The notes under the pieces were generated by a model. That model was given only the letters and a program-made list of their open reading frames with translations. It searched no databases and was not told where the DNA came from. From NCBI RefSeq assembly GCF_011801145.1, contig NZ_CP046172.1, positions 2,604,001-2,668,000 of the forward strand: a stretch of DNA of 64,000 nt. The letters are read 5' to 3'. The stretch's first letter is position 1. Each line of letters opens with the position of its first letter. Below, piece after piece: positions 26,113 through 34,929 of this stretch. This DNA is from Nocardia arthritidis. GTDB taxonomy: Bacteria; Actinomycetota; Actinomycetes; Mycobacteriales; Mycobacteriaceae. The position numbers and the translations under genes were made by a program.

Positions 26113-27045
26113 TCAGCGCTGTGTCGTCGCGGGGAACGACAGGCCGACGAATTCTCGATCGGTGGCGGGCGCCGGGTCGGCGTCCTCCACGGTGCCGTAC
26201 ACCATCTGCTCGTAGGCGTTGTCCGCCATCGCCTCGTCACTATCGGACAGGGTCGGCGTGCTCGACATCGGATCGGGCACCTCCCGCACCGCCTGCGTCG
26301 CGCGGGTGATCGCCATTCCGTAGCGGGCGCTCGCCGCGTCGTGCACCAGCAGTGCGACGCCGATCATCACGGGGGCGATACCGTGCACCGCGGCGTCGAA
26401 CCATAGCGTCGAACGGATGTACGGGTAGGTGTTCAGCCCGACGGTCAGTGCCAGCAGGGCGATCTCGGCGGCCACCACTTTCTGGCGGCTGTCCAGGATG
26501 CCCCATTCGGCGACCTTGTTGGTGCCGATCATGATGATGACGAGGCAGGCGCTGATCATCGCCTCGATGAGGTAGCTGAACCAGTACAGCGGATCGGACG
26601 CGCCCGCCGGCGCGATATTGTGCTGCACGTTCACCGCCGACCACAGCATGCCCGCGACGACGACTCCGGCCAGCGCGCGCAGCGACCAGGCCCGATGCCG
26701 GTAGAGCGAGGCCAGGCGCGCATGCGGACTGGATTCGCGCCGTTGCGCGGCGATCGCCCTGCGGGCCGCCATCACATCCCGGATATCGGCCTTCTCGATC
26801 TCCTCGACCGTCTGGCGGACTCGATCGGCCGCGACACCGGCGGCCTGGGTGTGCTTCCAGCGCTGCTCCCGGTCCAGGGTCCGAATGCGTTCGGCGAGTT
26901 CGCGTTCCGCACGCAGCTCATCCTCGGATAGTGCCTCGGTGAGTGCCGGGTCGAACTGGTAGGCCAGGCGGCCGCGAGCCTGCTCGACGCGCGCGGCGAG
27001 CACCGCGACATCGACATCGTCGTCGAGCGGTTGCAGGTCGGACAT
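26113..27045 (-). CDS. Four-helix membrane protein with N-terminal cytoplasmic coiled coil
   Basis: 310 residues. Residues 10-110 are charged and helical (coiled-coil-like: LRAERELAERIRTLDREQR). Four membrane segments follow (about 121-138, 156-174, 189-206, 216-234). The last 70 residues are polar. Overall it recalls the DUF2637/Spd type of actinobacterial membrane proteins linked to plasmid transfer, but no transfer gene is near and the similarity is only in layout. ATG 27045 has GGAG upstream. I do not recognise a function. Confidence 0.7.
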   Translation of the reverse strand: MSDLQPLDDDVDVAVLAARVEQARGRLAYQFDPALTEALSEDELRAERELAERIRTLDREQRWKHTQAAGVAADRVRQTVEEIEKADIRDVMAARRAIAAQRRESSPHARLASLYRHRAWSLRALAGVVVAGMLWSAVNVQHNIAPAGASDPLYWFSYLIEAMISACLVIIMIGTNKVAEWGILDSRQKVVAAEIALLALTVGLNTYPYIRSTLWFDAAVHGIAPVMIGVALLVHDAASARYGMAITRATQAVREVPDPMSSTPTLSDSDEAMADNAYEQMVYGTVEDADPAPATDREFVGLSFPATTQR

Positions 27046-27180
27046 GCGGCTCCAAACGGGATGGTCGGTAAGGGATCTCGCGCGAGTAGGAGCGAAATCC
27101 CTTCCTACGTCCGGATTCCCGGCAGTCGCGAGGATCCCAAGATACCGTCTCGGGCTCCGGCGCGCAGCATCGCGGCGAGT

Positions 27181-27558
27181 TTACTCGGGCTCGGCGTGCA
27201 TATCCTCCTGGCTCCAGTAGGCACGCATCCGGGAGATCTTGCCGTCGGCGTCGAATTCCATGACGTCGATGGGGGACAGCGTAAACCGTTGACCGCCGAC
27301 CCGGGTGACGATGGTGAACATGAACGCGGCCTGCCGATCGCCGATCCGCACGGTGTCGGGATGCAGTTCGGCCTCTCGGTCGAGCCCGGTCACCACGTCG
27401 TAGAACTCGCGCAGCGCGGCGTGTCCCTGACGTGTCGGGGTGCCGATCGGATCCTCGACGGTCGCCTCGGGTGCGAACAGCGCGAGAATTTCGGCGGTGG
27501 TTCCGGAGCCGACTGCCTTCACATACTGCTCGATGACGTCACGAATTTGCCGCACCAT
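27181..27558 (-). CDS. SnoaL-like/ketosteroid isomerase-type protein
   Basis: 125 residues; ATG 27558 follows GGGGAG. The fold is the cone-shaped NTF2/SnoaL barrel. ALFAPEATVEDPIGTPTRQG (about 26-45) matches delta5-3-ketosteroid isomerases, where the Asp of VEDP is the proton-shuttling base. VIEQYV near the N-terminus may supply the oxyanion-hole Tyr, and HTAxLRxFYD-type residues follow. It could isomerise a steroid or polyketide; no steroid genes are adjacent. A role as small-molecule binding protein is the alternative. Confidence 0.8.
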   Translation of the reverse strand: MVRQIRDVIEQYVKAVGSGTTAEILALFAPEATVEDPIGTPTRQGHAALREFYDVVTGLDREAELHPDTVRIGDRQAAFMFTIVTRVGGQRFTLSPIDVMEFDADGKISRMRAYWSQEDMHAEPE

Positions 27559-28181
27559 GGAAAACTCCCCAAAAATTGAAACGTGTTCTAGCGCGCAGCG
27601 TATCAGCCCGCAAACGCGTTTCAACCGGTTATCCGGCATTCGGCGACGGACTCGTCGACCGGCTGATCCGGCAAATCGCCCGCACAATTCGGCGGAAACG
27701 GCGCTCGCCGGCAGCGACCGGACCGGCAATGTCCGGCGGCGCCGCCGACGGCGCTCACCCCACCCCTCAGCCGCGCCGACGTCCATCCCCCGATGGTGGA
27801 GTCGGGATCCCCGATATCGGCGCCGGTGGAACCGGTGACGGCGGTGCCCGGAATGACACGTCGCGCCCGGATCGGGAATCGCCGTTGATCCCCCTGGCTC
27901 GTCGTTGAACCTTGTTTCCACGCTGGTGCTTTCACCGATGCTGTCGGCATCGGAAGGTGCGGCGTTACCGGTTCGTCGTGCCGCATGAATCGGGGGCACA
28001 AACGGGCCGTTTCGTCCGTTTGGTCGGCTCTCGTCGGCGGTTGCGGGGGTTTGCTCGGTCAGGGCCCAGAAAACTCATCGCTACCTCGTCCCGGTGTGTC
28101 GGCGTTACGCTATCGACGCCGTGCGGTTTACTCGGTCCGGTCCAACCAGATGTTCGAGTGACGAGTAGAAGCGGAGGAGAC
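27559..28181. other. Intergenic region upstream of the mIHF gene
   Basis: 623 bases without a recognisable gene. The open frames here are low-complexity (Arg/Pro-rich) on both strands and have no family motif. Presumably the divergent promoters for the isomerase-like gene and mihF lie here. Nothing more can be supported. Confidence 0.5.
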
Positions 28182-28496
28182 ATGGCACTGCCTACCATGA
28201 CCGCGGAACAACGCACTGAGGCGTTGGCCAAGGCGGCGGCTGTTCGCAAGGCGCGCTCCGAATTGATCGGCAAGGTGAAGGCGGGCAAGCTGACGGTCGC
28301 GGACCTGCTTAAGAAATCCGACACCGACGATCTGGTGAAGAAGACCAAGGTCGCCGCCGTTATCAAGGCGCTGCCGGGTGTCGGCCCGGTCAAGGCCGCC
28401 AAACTGATGGATCAGGCGGAAATCCCGGAAGACCGGCGCATCGGCGGTCTGGGTGCCCGGCAGCGGGCCGCGCTGCTCGAGGCGCTCAAGGACTGA
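28182..28496 (+). CDS. mihF: Actinobacterial integration host factor mIHF
   Basis: 104 residues starting MALPTMTAEQRTEALAKAAA. The KAKLTVADLLKKSDTDD-like segment (here KAGKLTVADLL) and the helix-two-turn-helix VIKALPGVGPVKAAKLMDQ, then RRIGGLGARQRAALLE, are diagnostic for the actinobacterial nucleoid protein unrelated to E. coli IHF. It bends DNA and supports phage integration and chromosome organisation. ATG 28182 has GCGGAGGAGA upstream. It is usually beside gmk in mycobacteria; here it stands alone, with its own terminator. Confidence 0.96.
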   Translation: MALPTMTAEQRTEALAKAAAVRKARSELIGKVKAGKLTVADLLKKSDTDDLVKKTKVAAVIKALPGVGPVKAAKLMDQAEIPEDRRIGGLGARQRAALLEALKD

Positions 28497-28607
28497 CGAC
28501 GCCGATCGCGCCGTGGCGTCACGCCGCCGGGCCAACCGGGGCGGGCGCTGCGGCCAGGACGACCCACCGGGTTGCCGGGGTAGAGCCCGGCGGGTGGTTC
28601 GCACACG

Positions 28608-28648
28608 ACGAGGGTGCCGGACCGCGGTCCGACACCCTCGTGCTGTTT
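28608..28648. terminator. Hairpin terminator with T tail after mihF
   Basis: ACGAGGGTG (28608-28616) pairs with CACCCTCGT (28633-28641), and the inner CGGACC pairs with GGTCCG, with one bulge base each side. A TTTT run follows at 28645-28648. Confidence 0.85.
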
Positions 28649-28658
28649 TACGCCCCGG

Positions 28659-29204
28659 TCAGCGGGCCGGGCGCGCGCCCGTGCCGCGGCGGCGGAAGCG
28701 AAGGTTGATCGGGTCCGGGTCGGGCAGTTGCGCGCCGCGCGGTGCGATGACGAGTACGGCGGTGGCCAAGATCGCGAGCAATACGGTGGCGATCACGCTG
28801 AGCACATAGCTGCCGGTCGGCATCGCGGTGGGGTGGTGCGTCACGTGGTACAGGAAATGCGGCACCGCGAAGACGAGCCAGCCCAGCCCGGCAAGGCGCG
28901 CGGCATTGCCGGTGTTCAGGTACGCGGCCGCGGCCGCGACCACGCCGAGGGCGAGGAAGAACGCGCCGACGTCGGTGGTGAGGTGGTGGTTGTACGGGCC
29001 GTCCGCGGCGATCCAGTGCATGCCGAGCCCGGGGAAATCCTCGTAGAAGGAATGCGGCAGCACGACCGCCCAGAACCCGATGACCACACCCTGTGCGGCC
29101 GAGACGGCCAGCAGGATCCGGGTGGTCAACCATCGCCAACGCTGCCGGTCCAGGTGCATCCGCACCTGGACGCCGCCGGAATCGCCACGCACCGAGATCC
29201 GCAT
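28659..29204 (-). CDS. Small membrane protein, four segments
   Basis: 181 residues; ATG 29204 follows GGGGAG at good spacing. Four hydrophobic segments are seen (about 25-48, 70-95, 102-118, 130-155). Histidine-rich turns lie between them: YNHHLTTDVGAFFLALG and PHFLYHVTHHPTAMPTG, which could bind metal or haem. The N-terminal 24 residues and the C-terminal Arg-rich tail are cytoplasmic. I do not recognise the family beyond 'actinobacterial small integral membrane protein'. It stands alone between mihF and fdhD. Confidence 0.7.
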   Translation of the reverse strand: MRISVRGDSGGVQVRMHLDRQRWRWLTTRILLAVSAAQGVVIGFWAVVLPHSFYEDFPGLGMHWIAADGPYNHHLTTDVGAFFLALGVVAAAAAYLNTGNAARLAGLGWLVFAVPHFLYHVTHHPTAMPTGSYVLSVIATVLLAILATAVLVIAPRGAQLPDPDPINLRFRRRGTGARPAR

Positions 29205-29340
29205 CGGAAACTCCCCTTCGTCCGAAGATGGTGGACCGGTGCCGCCAACCGTAGTTGCGGACGTGACCGAGGGGCAATAGCCCCATGGATCAGGTCGCGG
29301 AGCGACTCGATGAGGGGTGGTGGTCGGGCGACGGGTGGGC

Positions 29341-30180
29341 CTAGCGCACGGATTCGTATGCCGTCGTGTGCTCGACGAGGCGGTCGGCCTCGGTGTAGAT
29401 GTTCATCGTCTCGCCGCGCAGGAACCCCACCAGCGTGAGGCCGGATTCGGCGGCCAGATCGACGGCGAGCGAGCTGGGGGCGGAGACCGCGCCCAGCATC
29501 GGGATACCGGCCATGACGGCCTTCTGCACCAGTTCGAACGAGGCGCGGCCGCTCACGATCAACACCAGATCGCTTGCCGGAACCAGGTTTTCGCGCAGCG
29601 CCCAGCCGATCACCTTATCCACCGCGTTATGCCTGCCGATGTCCTCGCGCACCGCGAGGACCGTGCCGTCCGCGGTGAACAGACCCGCCGCGTGCAGGCC
29701 GCCGGTGGCGTCGAACACCGACTGTCGCGCGCGCAGCGCGTCCGGCATCGCGGCCAGTGTCGCGACCGAGACCCGCGGACCCGGTCGCGGAATCGGGAAC
29801 CTGCCGCGCTTGCGCACCTCGTCCAAAGCCGTTTTACCGCAGAGGCCGCAGGCGCCGGTGGACAGGAAATTGCGGGCGGGCAAGGGAATCGGCGTGCGGG
29901 GTGTGATGTCGAGGACGTTGTAGGTGTTGTGCCCGTTCTCGTCGGTACCGGCGCAGTAACGCGCCGCGACGATATCGTCGGCGTCACCGATGAGGTTCTC
30001 GCTCAACAGGAATCCGTGCACCAGGTCGATATCGTTGCCCGGTGTGCGCATGGTGACCACCAGCGACCGGCCGCCGACCCGGATCTCCAGCGGCTCCTCC
30101 ACGGCGAGTGTGTCCGGCCGCCGCACCGCGCCGGTCGGCGCGATCCGGTGCATGGGGCGGCGGGCGGTGACCCTACTCAT
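29341..30180 (-). CDS. fdhD: FdhD, sulfurtransferase for formate dehydrogenase maturation
   Basis: 279 residues. The active CGLCG-type motif is present (TGACGLCGKTALDEV); its cysteines pass sulfur from a desulfurase to the molybdenum cofactor. DIGRHNAVDKVIGWAL and the C-terminal GISAPSSLAVDLA-type segment (here GAVSAPSSLAVDLA) that binds the cofactor dinucleotide are also clear. ATG 30180 lies 8 bp inside the end of the upstream oxidoreductase gene, so the two are translationally coupled; FdhD very likely activates that enzyme. Confidence 0.96.
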   Translation of the reverse strand: MSRVTARRPMHRIAPTGAVRRPDTLAVEEPLEIRVGGRSLVVTMRTPGNDIDLVHGFLLSENLIGDADDIVAARYCAGTDENGHNTYNVLDITPRTPIPLPARNFLSTGACGLCGKTALDEVRKRGRFPIPRPGPRVSVATLAAMPDALRARQSVFDATGGLHAAGLFTADGTVLAVREDIGRHNAVDKVIGWALRENLVPASDLVLIVSGRASFELVQKAVMAGIPMLGAVSAPSSLAVDLAAESGLTLVGFLRGETMNIYTEADRLVEHTTAYESVR

Positions 30181-32470
30181 GACGGTGCCGTTCCAGCCGT
30201 ACCGTGACGGCCTTGGCGACCGGCGTATTCGACCGTGCCGCAACATGATCCAACGGAACGAGCGGGTTGGTCTCCGGGTAGTAGGCGGCGGCGTTGCCGC
30301 GCGGGGTCGGGTAGCCGACGATCCGGAATCCGGTGACCCGGCGTTCGACGCCGTCGGTCCATTCGGAGACGATGTCCACCAGATCGCCGTCGGCGAAACC
30401 GAATTCGGCGATATCGGCCTGGTTGACCAGGATTACCTTGCGGCCGTTGTGAATACCGCGGTAGCGGTCGTCGAGGCCGTAGATGGTGGTGTTGTACTGG
30501 TCGTGGCTGCGCAGGGTCTGCAGGATCAGCCTGCCCTCCGGCACCGGCAGCCAGGTCAGCTCGTTCACCGCGAAATTGGCCTTACCGGTGCCGGTCCGGA
30601 ACTCGCGGGCGTCGCGCGGCGGATGCGGCAGCTGGAAACCGTTGTGCTGGCGCACTTTCGCGTTGTAGTCGGCGCAGCCGGGCACCACGCGGGCGATGGC
30701 GTCGCGAATCAGGTCGTAGTCGCCGCGGAATTCGCGCCACGGCACGGGATGATCCGGGCCGAACAACTCCTGGGCGAGTTCGCAGACGATGGCGACCTCG
30801 CTGCGCAGCTCATCGCTCACCGGCCGCAGCCTGCCGGTGGACAGGTGCACCATCGACATCGAATCCTCCACCGACACCTGCTGTTTGGCGCCGTTCTGCA
30901 GGTCGAGGTCGGTGCGGCCGAGGGTGGGCAGGATCAGCGCGGTCTTGCCGTGCACCACGTGGCTGCGGTTGAGTTTCGTCGAAACCTGCACGGTGAGTTC
31001 GCAACCGCGCAGCGCGGCCTCGGTGACCTCGGTGTCCGGGGTGGCCGAGACGAAGTTGCCGCCCATGCCGAAGAACACCTTGCCGCGGCCGTCGCGCATG
31101 GCGCGGATGGCATCGACGGTGTCCCAACCGTGTTCGCGCGGGCTGCGGATGCCGAATTCGCGATCCAGCGCCGCGAGGAATGGCTCCGGCATTTTCTCCC
31201 AGATACCCATCGTGCGGTCGCCCTGCACGTTCGAGTGGCCGCGCACCGGGCAGACGCCCGCGCCGGGCTTGCCGATCATACCGCGCACGAGCAGCAGGTT
31301 CGTGGCCTCCTCGATGGTGGCGACGGCGTGCGTCTGCTGGGTAAGACCCATCGCCCAGCAGATGATGACGCTCTTGGCCTCGGCGAGCAGGCGAGCCGTA
31401 TGCTCCAATTCCGCCCTGGTGAGACCGGTCGCCTGCGCGACTACGGCGAGATCGACCGCGCGGGTTTGCTTTTCGTATTCGGCGAAGCCCGCGGTATGCG
31501 CCTCGACGAAGGCGTGGTCGACCACCGTGCCCGGTGCGCGATCCTCGGCCTCGAACAGCAGCCGGCCGAGTCCCTGGAACAGCGCCATATCGCCGCCGAG
31601 CCGGATCTGCAGGAAGTCGTCCGCGATCGGGATGCCGGTGGTGAATCCCTTGACCGTCTGTGGATCACGGAAGCCGAGCAGGCCGGTCTCGGGCAGCGGG
31701 TTCACCGCGATCACCCTGGCGCCGTTGGCCTTTGCCGTGCCGAGCGCGCTGAGCATGCGCGGATGGTTGGTGCCCGGATTCTGGCCCGCGACGATGATCA
31801 GGTCGGCCTTGCCGAAATCGTCGATCGACACCGAACCCTTGCCGATGCCGATCGAGCTGGTGAGCGCCGCGCCGGAGGATTCGTGGCACATATTCGAGCA
31901 GTCCGGCAGGTTGTTGGTGCCGAAGCTGCGCACAAGCAGCTGATAGAGGAACGCGGTTTCGTTGGCGGTGCGGCCCGAGGTGTAGAAGACCGCCTCGTCG
32001 GGAGTCGCCAACGCGCGCAGGTGATCCACGATCAACCGGTAGGCGTCGTCCCAGCCGATGGGCGCGTAGTGGGTCGCGCCCGGCCGCAGCACCATCGGAT
32101 GGGTCAACCTGCCTTGCTGGCCGAGCCAGTAACCCGACTTGTCCGCCAACTCCTCGACCGAGTGGGCGGCGAAGAATTCGGGCGTCACCGTGCGCAGCGT
32201 GGCCTCCTCGGCCACCGCCTTCGCGCCGTTCTCACAGAATTCGGCCGGGCGGCGGTGCCCCGTCGGCTCGGGCCAGGCGCAGCCGGGACAGTCGAAGCCG
32301 TGTGCCTGATTCACCCGGGACAGGGTGCGCGCGGTGCGGATGACGCCCATCTCCTCGACGGAACGCTTCAGCGCCACCGCCACCGCGGTCACGCCCGCGG
32401 CCTGATCCTTCGGTGCGGAGACCCGGAGGGCGGATTCGTCGATGTCCTCGGTCGGCCCATTTCGGTGCAT
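30173..32470 (-). CDS. Molybdopterin oxidoreductase, FdhF/YdeP family (formate dehydrogenase-like alpha subunit)
   Basis: 765 residues. It matches the FdhF/YdeP-type family: N-terminal FDCPGCAWPEP, EFCENGAKAVAEEATLRTVT, the cofactor-binding YTSGRTANETAFLYQL, then SNMCHESSG, NPGTNHPRML, and GKPGAGVCPVRGHSNVQGDRTMGI. A molybdopterin-dinucleotide-binding beta domain ends the protein (LQTLRSHDQYNTTIYGLDDRYRGI). No selenocysteine codon is seen. No iron-sulfur or quinone-linked partner subunit is encoded here, so the electron acceptor is unknown. YdeP-type members have been linked to acid resistance. ATG 32470 was chosen with GGAGAGG upstream. Confidence 0.92.
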   Translation of the reverse strand: MHRNGPTEDIDESALRVSAPKDQAAGVTAVAVALKRSVEEMGVIRTARTLSRVNQAHGFDCPGCAWPEPTGHRRPAEFCENGAKAVAEEATLRTVTPEFFAAHSVEELADKSGYWLGQQGRLTHPMVLRPGATHYAPIGWDDAYRLIVDHLRALATPDEAVFYTSGRTANETAFLYQLLVRSFGTNNLPDCSNMCHESSGAALTSSIGIGKGSVSIDDFGKADLIIVAGQNPGTNHPRMLSALGTAKANGARVIAVNPLPETGLLGFRDPQTVKGFTTGIPIADDFLQIRLGGDMALFQGLGRLLFEAEDRAPGTVVDHAFVEAHTAGFAEYEKQTRAVDLAVVAQATGLTRAELEHTARLLAEAKSVIICWAMGLTQQTHAVATIEEATNLLLVRGMIGKPGAGVCPVRGHSNVQGDRTMGIWEKMPEPFLAALDREFGIRSPREHGWDTVDAIRAMRDGRGKVFFGMGGNFVSATPDTEVTEAALRGCELTVQVSTKLNRSHVVHGKTALILPTLGRTDLDLQNGAKQQVSVEDSMSMVHLSTGRLRPVSDELRSEVAIVCELAQELFGPDHPVPWREFRGDYDLIRDAIARVVPGCADYNAKVRQHNGFQLPHPPRDAREFRTGTGKANFAVNELTWLPVPEGRLILQTLRSHDQYNTTIYGLDDRYRGIHNGRKVILVNQADIAEFGFADGDLVDIVSEWTDGVERRVTGFRIVGYPTPRGNAAAYYPETNPLVPLDHVAARSNTPVAKAVTVRLERHRHE

Positions 32471-32678
32471 ATGGCCATTGTCCTCTCCACTCGGCGGCCG
32501 GTCGGTGCGCCCTCGCCTGCCCGCTGGAGTCACCTGTTGTTCGCGATCTCGATATACCGCCAGTGTTCACGATCATCGCGGTCCGCGCGATTTATCACCG
32601 AGTAGGGCGGAAGAACCCGCGTTGGCGCGCAGGGCTTTACGATGATATTGGTCACACTCCGATTCGGGGGCTACGCCG

Positions 32679-33800
32679 ATGGGGACGCGGGCAGAGGCCG
32701 ACGGGGAGCGTCGGCATGGGATGGTGTTGTGCGGCCAGGAGCCGATGGGGGACCGTCACCGGCCGAACGGTCGGGTTTTCGCGAAATTGGTTGTCCGACT
32801 GGGGATTCTGATTGCCGCAGTGGGGTTGGCGGCGCTGGTTGCGGTGCCCGCGGGCGGGCCGGATGCGCTGGCGGACCCGGTGACCACGACGCCGCGTCCG
32901 TCTCCCGGAAGGCTGCCCGGGACCCGGGACGGCGGCCGGACGGCTATATCACCGGTCCCGCAGCGACCCCTGCCGGAAAGCCGGGTCAGCCTTCAGCCGA
33001 CCGTGCCACCGGTCCCGCACGGAACCCATGATGGAGTACCGACGGGCGTGTCGGCGGTCCCGCAGCGCCCGCAAGAACCGTGTACGCGAGGATGCGTCCC
33101 GGTCACGGCGATTCCTATTCCGCCGCAACCGCCGTCGCAGGTGCCGCCGTCGAGATCTGTGCCGCCTACTTCGCCGACTCCGACATCCTCGAATGTCCCG
33201 TCGAGTTCGTCGCAGGCTCCGCCGACATCGTCCGATGTTCCGTCGCCGACCTCCGCATCGCCTGAGCCCGGACCCGTGCCGGTGCCGGGACCCGTACCCG
33301 GCCCGCGGCCAGGGCCAGGGCCAGGGCCAGGGCCGGTGCCGACCGCCGTGCCGCCGGTGACCTCGGCGCGATCCGTGCCGGCCACGAGCGTCGTTGTGCC
33401 GCAGCCTGTTCCGCCCGCACCCGGGTCGACTTCCGTGCCGGGATTGCAGCTGACACCGGCCGCCGTCGCGCCGGGCGGCAATGTCACCGCGGCCGGTATG
33501 GGCTGCGCACCGCAGGCGCCGGTGGAGTTGACCATCGGCGATACGCGGGTCGGCGGCACCGTCGCGGGTCCCGACGGGCTGTTCCGTACGCCGTTGACGC
33601 TGGCCGCCGTCGCGGTCGGCCGCCACGACGTCACCGCGAAATGCGGTCCGACGCTGGCCGCGTCGCTCGATGTGGTGCTGGCCGGATCGGTGGGCACCGA
33701 TTCGGCGACGCTCACGGTGATCCTGTTCTTCCTGCTGCTCGGCGGCTGGTTCTATGGCCACCGGCTGATCTCGCACCTGCCGGAGCGGAGGCGGATGTGA
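32679..33800 (+). CDS. Proline-rich membrane-anchored exported protein
   Basis: 373 residues. A hydrophobic segment (about 38-60, VVRLGILIAAVGLAALVAV) ending in DALADP looks like an export signal. Residues 65-255 are Pro/Ser/Thr-rich, including a PVPGPVPGPRPGPGPGPGPV run, likely spanning the cell wall. Residues 260-340 look like a small Ig-like/beta domain (TPAAVAPGGNVTAAGMGC ... VGRHDVTAKCG) with two cysteines. A C-terminal membrane segment (about 346-362) and a basic tail RHLISHLPERRRM-like end follow. It begins a cluster running through a Ser/Thr kinase. The exact start among several ATGs is uncertain. Confidence 0.65.
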   Translation: MGTRAEADGERRHGMVLCGQEPMGDRHRPNGRVFAKLVVRLGILIAAVGLAALVAVPAGGPDALADPVTTTPRPSPGRLPGTRDGGRTAISPVPQRPLPESRVSLQPTVPPVPHGTHDGVPTGVSAVPQRPQEPCTRGCVPVTAIPIPPQPPSQVPPSRSVPPTSPTPTSSNVPSSSSQAPPTSSDVPSPTSASPEPGPVPVPGPVPGPRPGPGPGPGPVPTAVPPVTSARSVPATSVVVPQPVPPAPGSTSVPGLQLTPAAVAPGGNVTAAGMGCAPQAPVELTIGDTRVGGTVAGPDGLFRTPLTLAAVAVGRHDVTAKCGPTLAASLDVVLAGSVGTDSATLTVILFFLLLGGWFYGHRLISHLPERRRM

Positions 33801-33889
33801 CCCGGATTATCTTGTCGCTCTGCGCTTTCGGGCTGTTCGCCGGTGTGTGTAGGGCGGCGCATGCCATGCGTAGGGGGCGTCGGCCGTGA
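33797..33889 (+). CDS. Mini-ORF, duplicated signal-peptide segment
   Basis: 30 codons reading MTRIILSLCAFGLFAGVCRA and ten basic residues. GTG 33797 overlaps the previous stop (GTGA) and its own stop overlaps the next GTG (GTGA, 33886-33889), so it is perfectly embedded in a coupled gene chain. Its first half (CAFGLFAG, with DNA nearly identical over 24 bases) repeats the signal peptide of the following protein. It is either a relic of a short tandem duplication or a tiny membrane peptide. No family known. Confidence 0.45.
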   Translation: MTRIILSLCAFGLFAGVCRAAHAMRRGRRP

Positions 33890-34929
33890 ATCATGTAATT
33901 CGAATCGCCCTGCTGCTCTGTGCTTTCGGGCTGTTCGCCGGTTCCGGTGGGGTGGCGGGTGCGGCGCCCGCGACCGCGTCGGGCGGGGTCGGGATCGTGG
34001 CGACCATCGACGACCGGGAGATCGCGGGCGCCACCTCCGATGCGCCGGTGCGGTTGACTCCGGGCAGCGCGGTGCGGTTGACGGTAATGGTGGCCAACGG
34101 CACTGGTTCGCCGATTGTCGTGCACCGCGTCGACCTCGCCGGTCATGTGCTCGGCCTGACCTTCTTCTCCTACTCGACGGCCGTCGAATTAACCATTCCC
34201 GCAGGCAAATCCGATACGTTGCGGTACACGCTCGACCTGACCGGACTGCGCGGCCAAGCCACCGGGCTCATCGGTGCGGAGCTCACCGTCGTCGGCACCG
34301 ACGGCGCCACCATAGCCACCGTGCCCACGGTGACCGATGTGCGCGGATCGGTGTGGTCGGTGTACGGACTGTTCGGCGTCGCGCTGTCGGTGCTGACGGC
34401 GCTGGCGATCGCCGATGCCGCCCTGTCCATCGCGCGCCACCGGTTGGGCGCCAACCGATGGCAGCGCGGGCTGCGGCTGCTCGCCCCCGGCGTCGGCATC
34501 GGGCTGGTCTTCGGCTTCACCGCCTCGGTGCTGCGGTGGTGGGTGCCGCAGACCGAGCTCTGGCTCGCGGTGGGCGGCGGCTGCGCCGCAATGGCATTCC
34601 TGCTCGGATATTGCTCGCCCACACCGGAACCCGGTTACGAGGTGCCGGAATTCGCTGAGCTGGAAGGTGATCTGGACGACGATCTCGTCGGTCCACCGGA
34701 CCCCGTCGCCCCGAATCCGCAGATCCCGTTCGCCGCGCGATTCCCCACCGCCTCACCCGTTGAGGTCCCGTTCGCCGCGCGGTTTCCTTCGGACGAACCC
34801 GATACCGTCCGATTCGGTCCTGCCGATCCCGGTTCGGGCCAAGGGCCGCACCATCTTTCGGATGCACCGGAGACGGTGCGGTTTCCCGTGCCCGGGAAAG
34901 GGGTTCCTGGGGAGGGAGCGGGACGGTGA
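33886..34929 (+). CDS. Exported/membrane protein with cytoplasmic acidic tail, kinase-linked
   Basis: 347 residues. Signal peptide 1-27 (LLLCAFGLFAGSGGVAGA). The exported part (28-155) is beta-rich (TPGSAVRLTVMVANGTGSPI ... LGLTFFSYSTAVELTIPAG), like a DUF916/Ig-type extracellular domain. Three membrane segments follow (about 165-183, 200-220, 226-246). The cytoplasmic tail (250-347) is acidic and holds two PFAARFP repeats and two TVRF sites with preceding acidic residues, attractive as kinase substrates. The stop overlaps the kinase start (GTGA), so the two are coupled. I infer that it is a partner or substrate of the kinase. Function unknown. Confidence 0.65.
   Translation: MNHVIRIALLLCAFGLFAGSGGVAGAAPATASGGVGIVATIDDREIAGATSDAPVRLTPGSAVRLTVMVANGTGSPIVVHRVDLAGHVLGLTFFSYSTAVELTIPAGKSDTLRYTLDLTGLRGQATGLIGAELTVVGTDGATIATVPTVTDVRGSVWSVYGLFGVALSVLTALAIADAALSIARHRLGANRWQRGLRLLAPGVGIGLVFGFTASVLRWWVPQTELWLAVGGGCAAMAFLLGYCSPTPEPGYEVPEFAELEGDLDDDLVGPPDPVAPNPQIPFAARFPTASPVEVPFAARFPSDEPDTVRFGPADPGSGQGPHHLSDAPETVRFPVPGKGVPGEGAGR

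Noticed and set aside
27559..28001. Arg/Pro-rich frames between the isomerase-like gene and mihF
   Set aside because: No motif, no ribosome site and no consistent codon bias on either strand.
29990..32605. 871-codon open frame antisense to the FdhF-like gene
   Set aside because: It mirrors the opposite strand of a well-supported enzyme. Its residue composition (Arg/His/Gly/Ala) is that of GC-rich shadow frames and no motif is seen.
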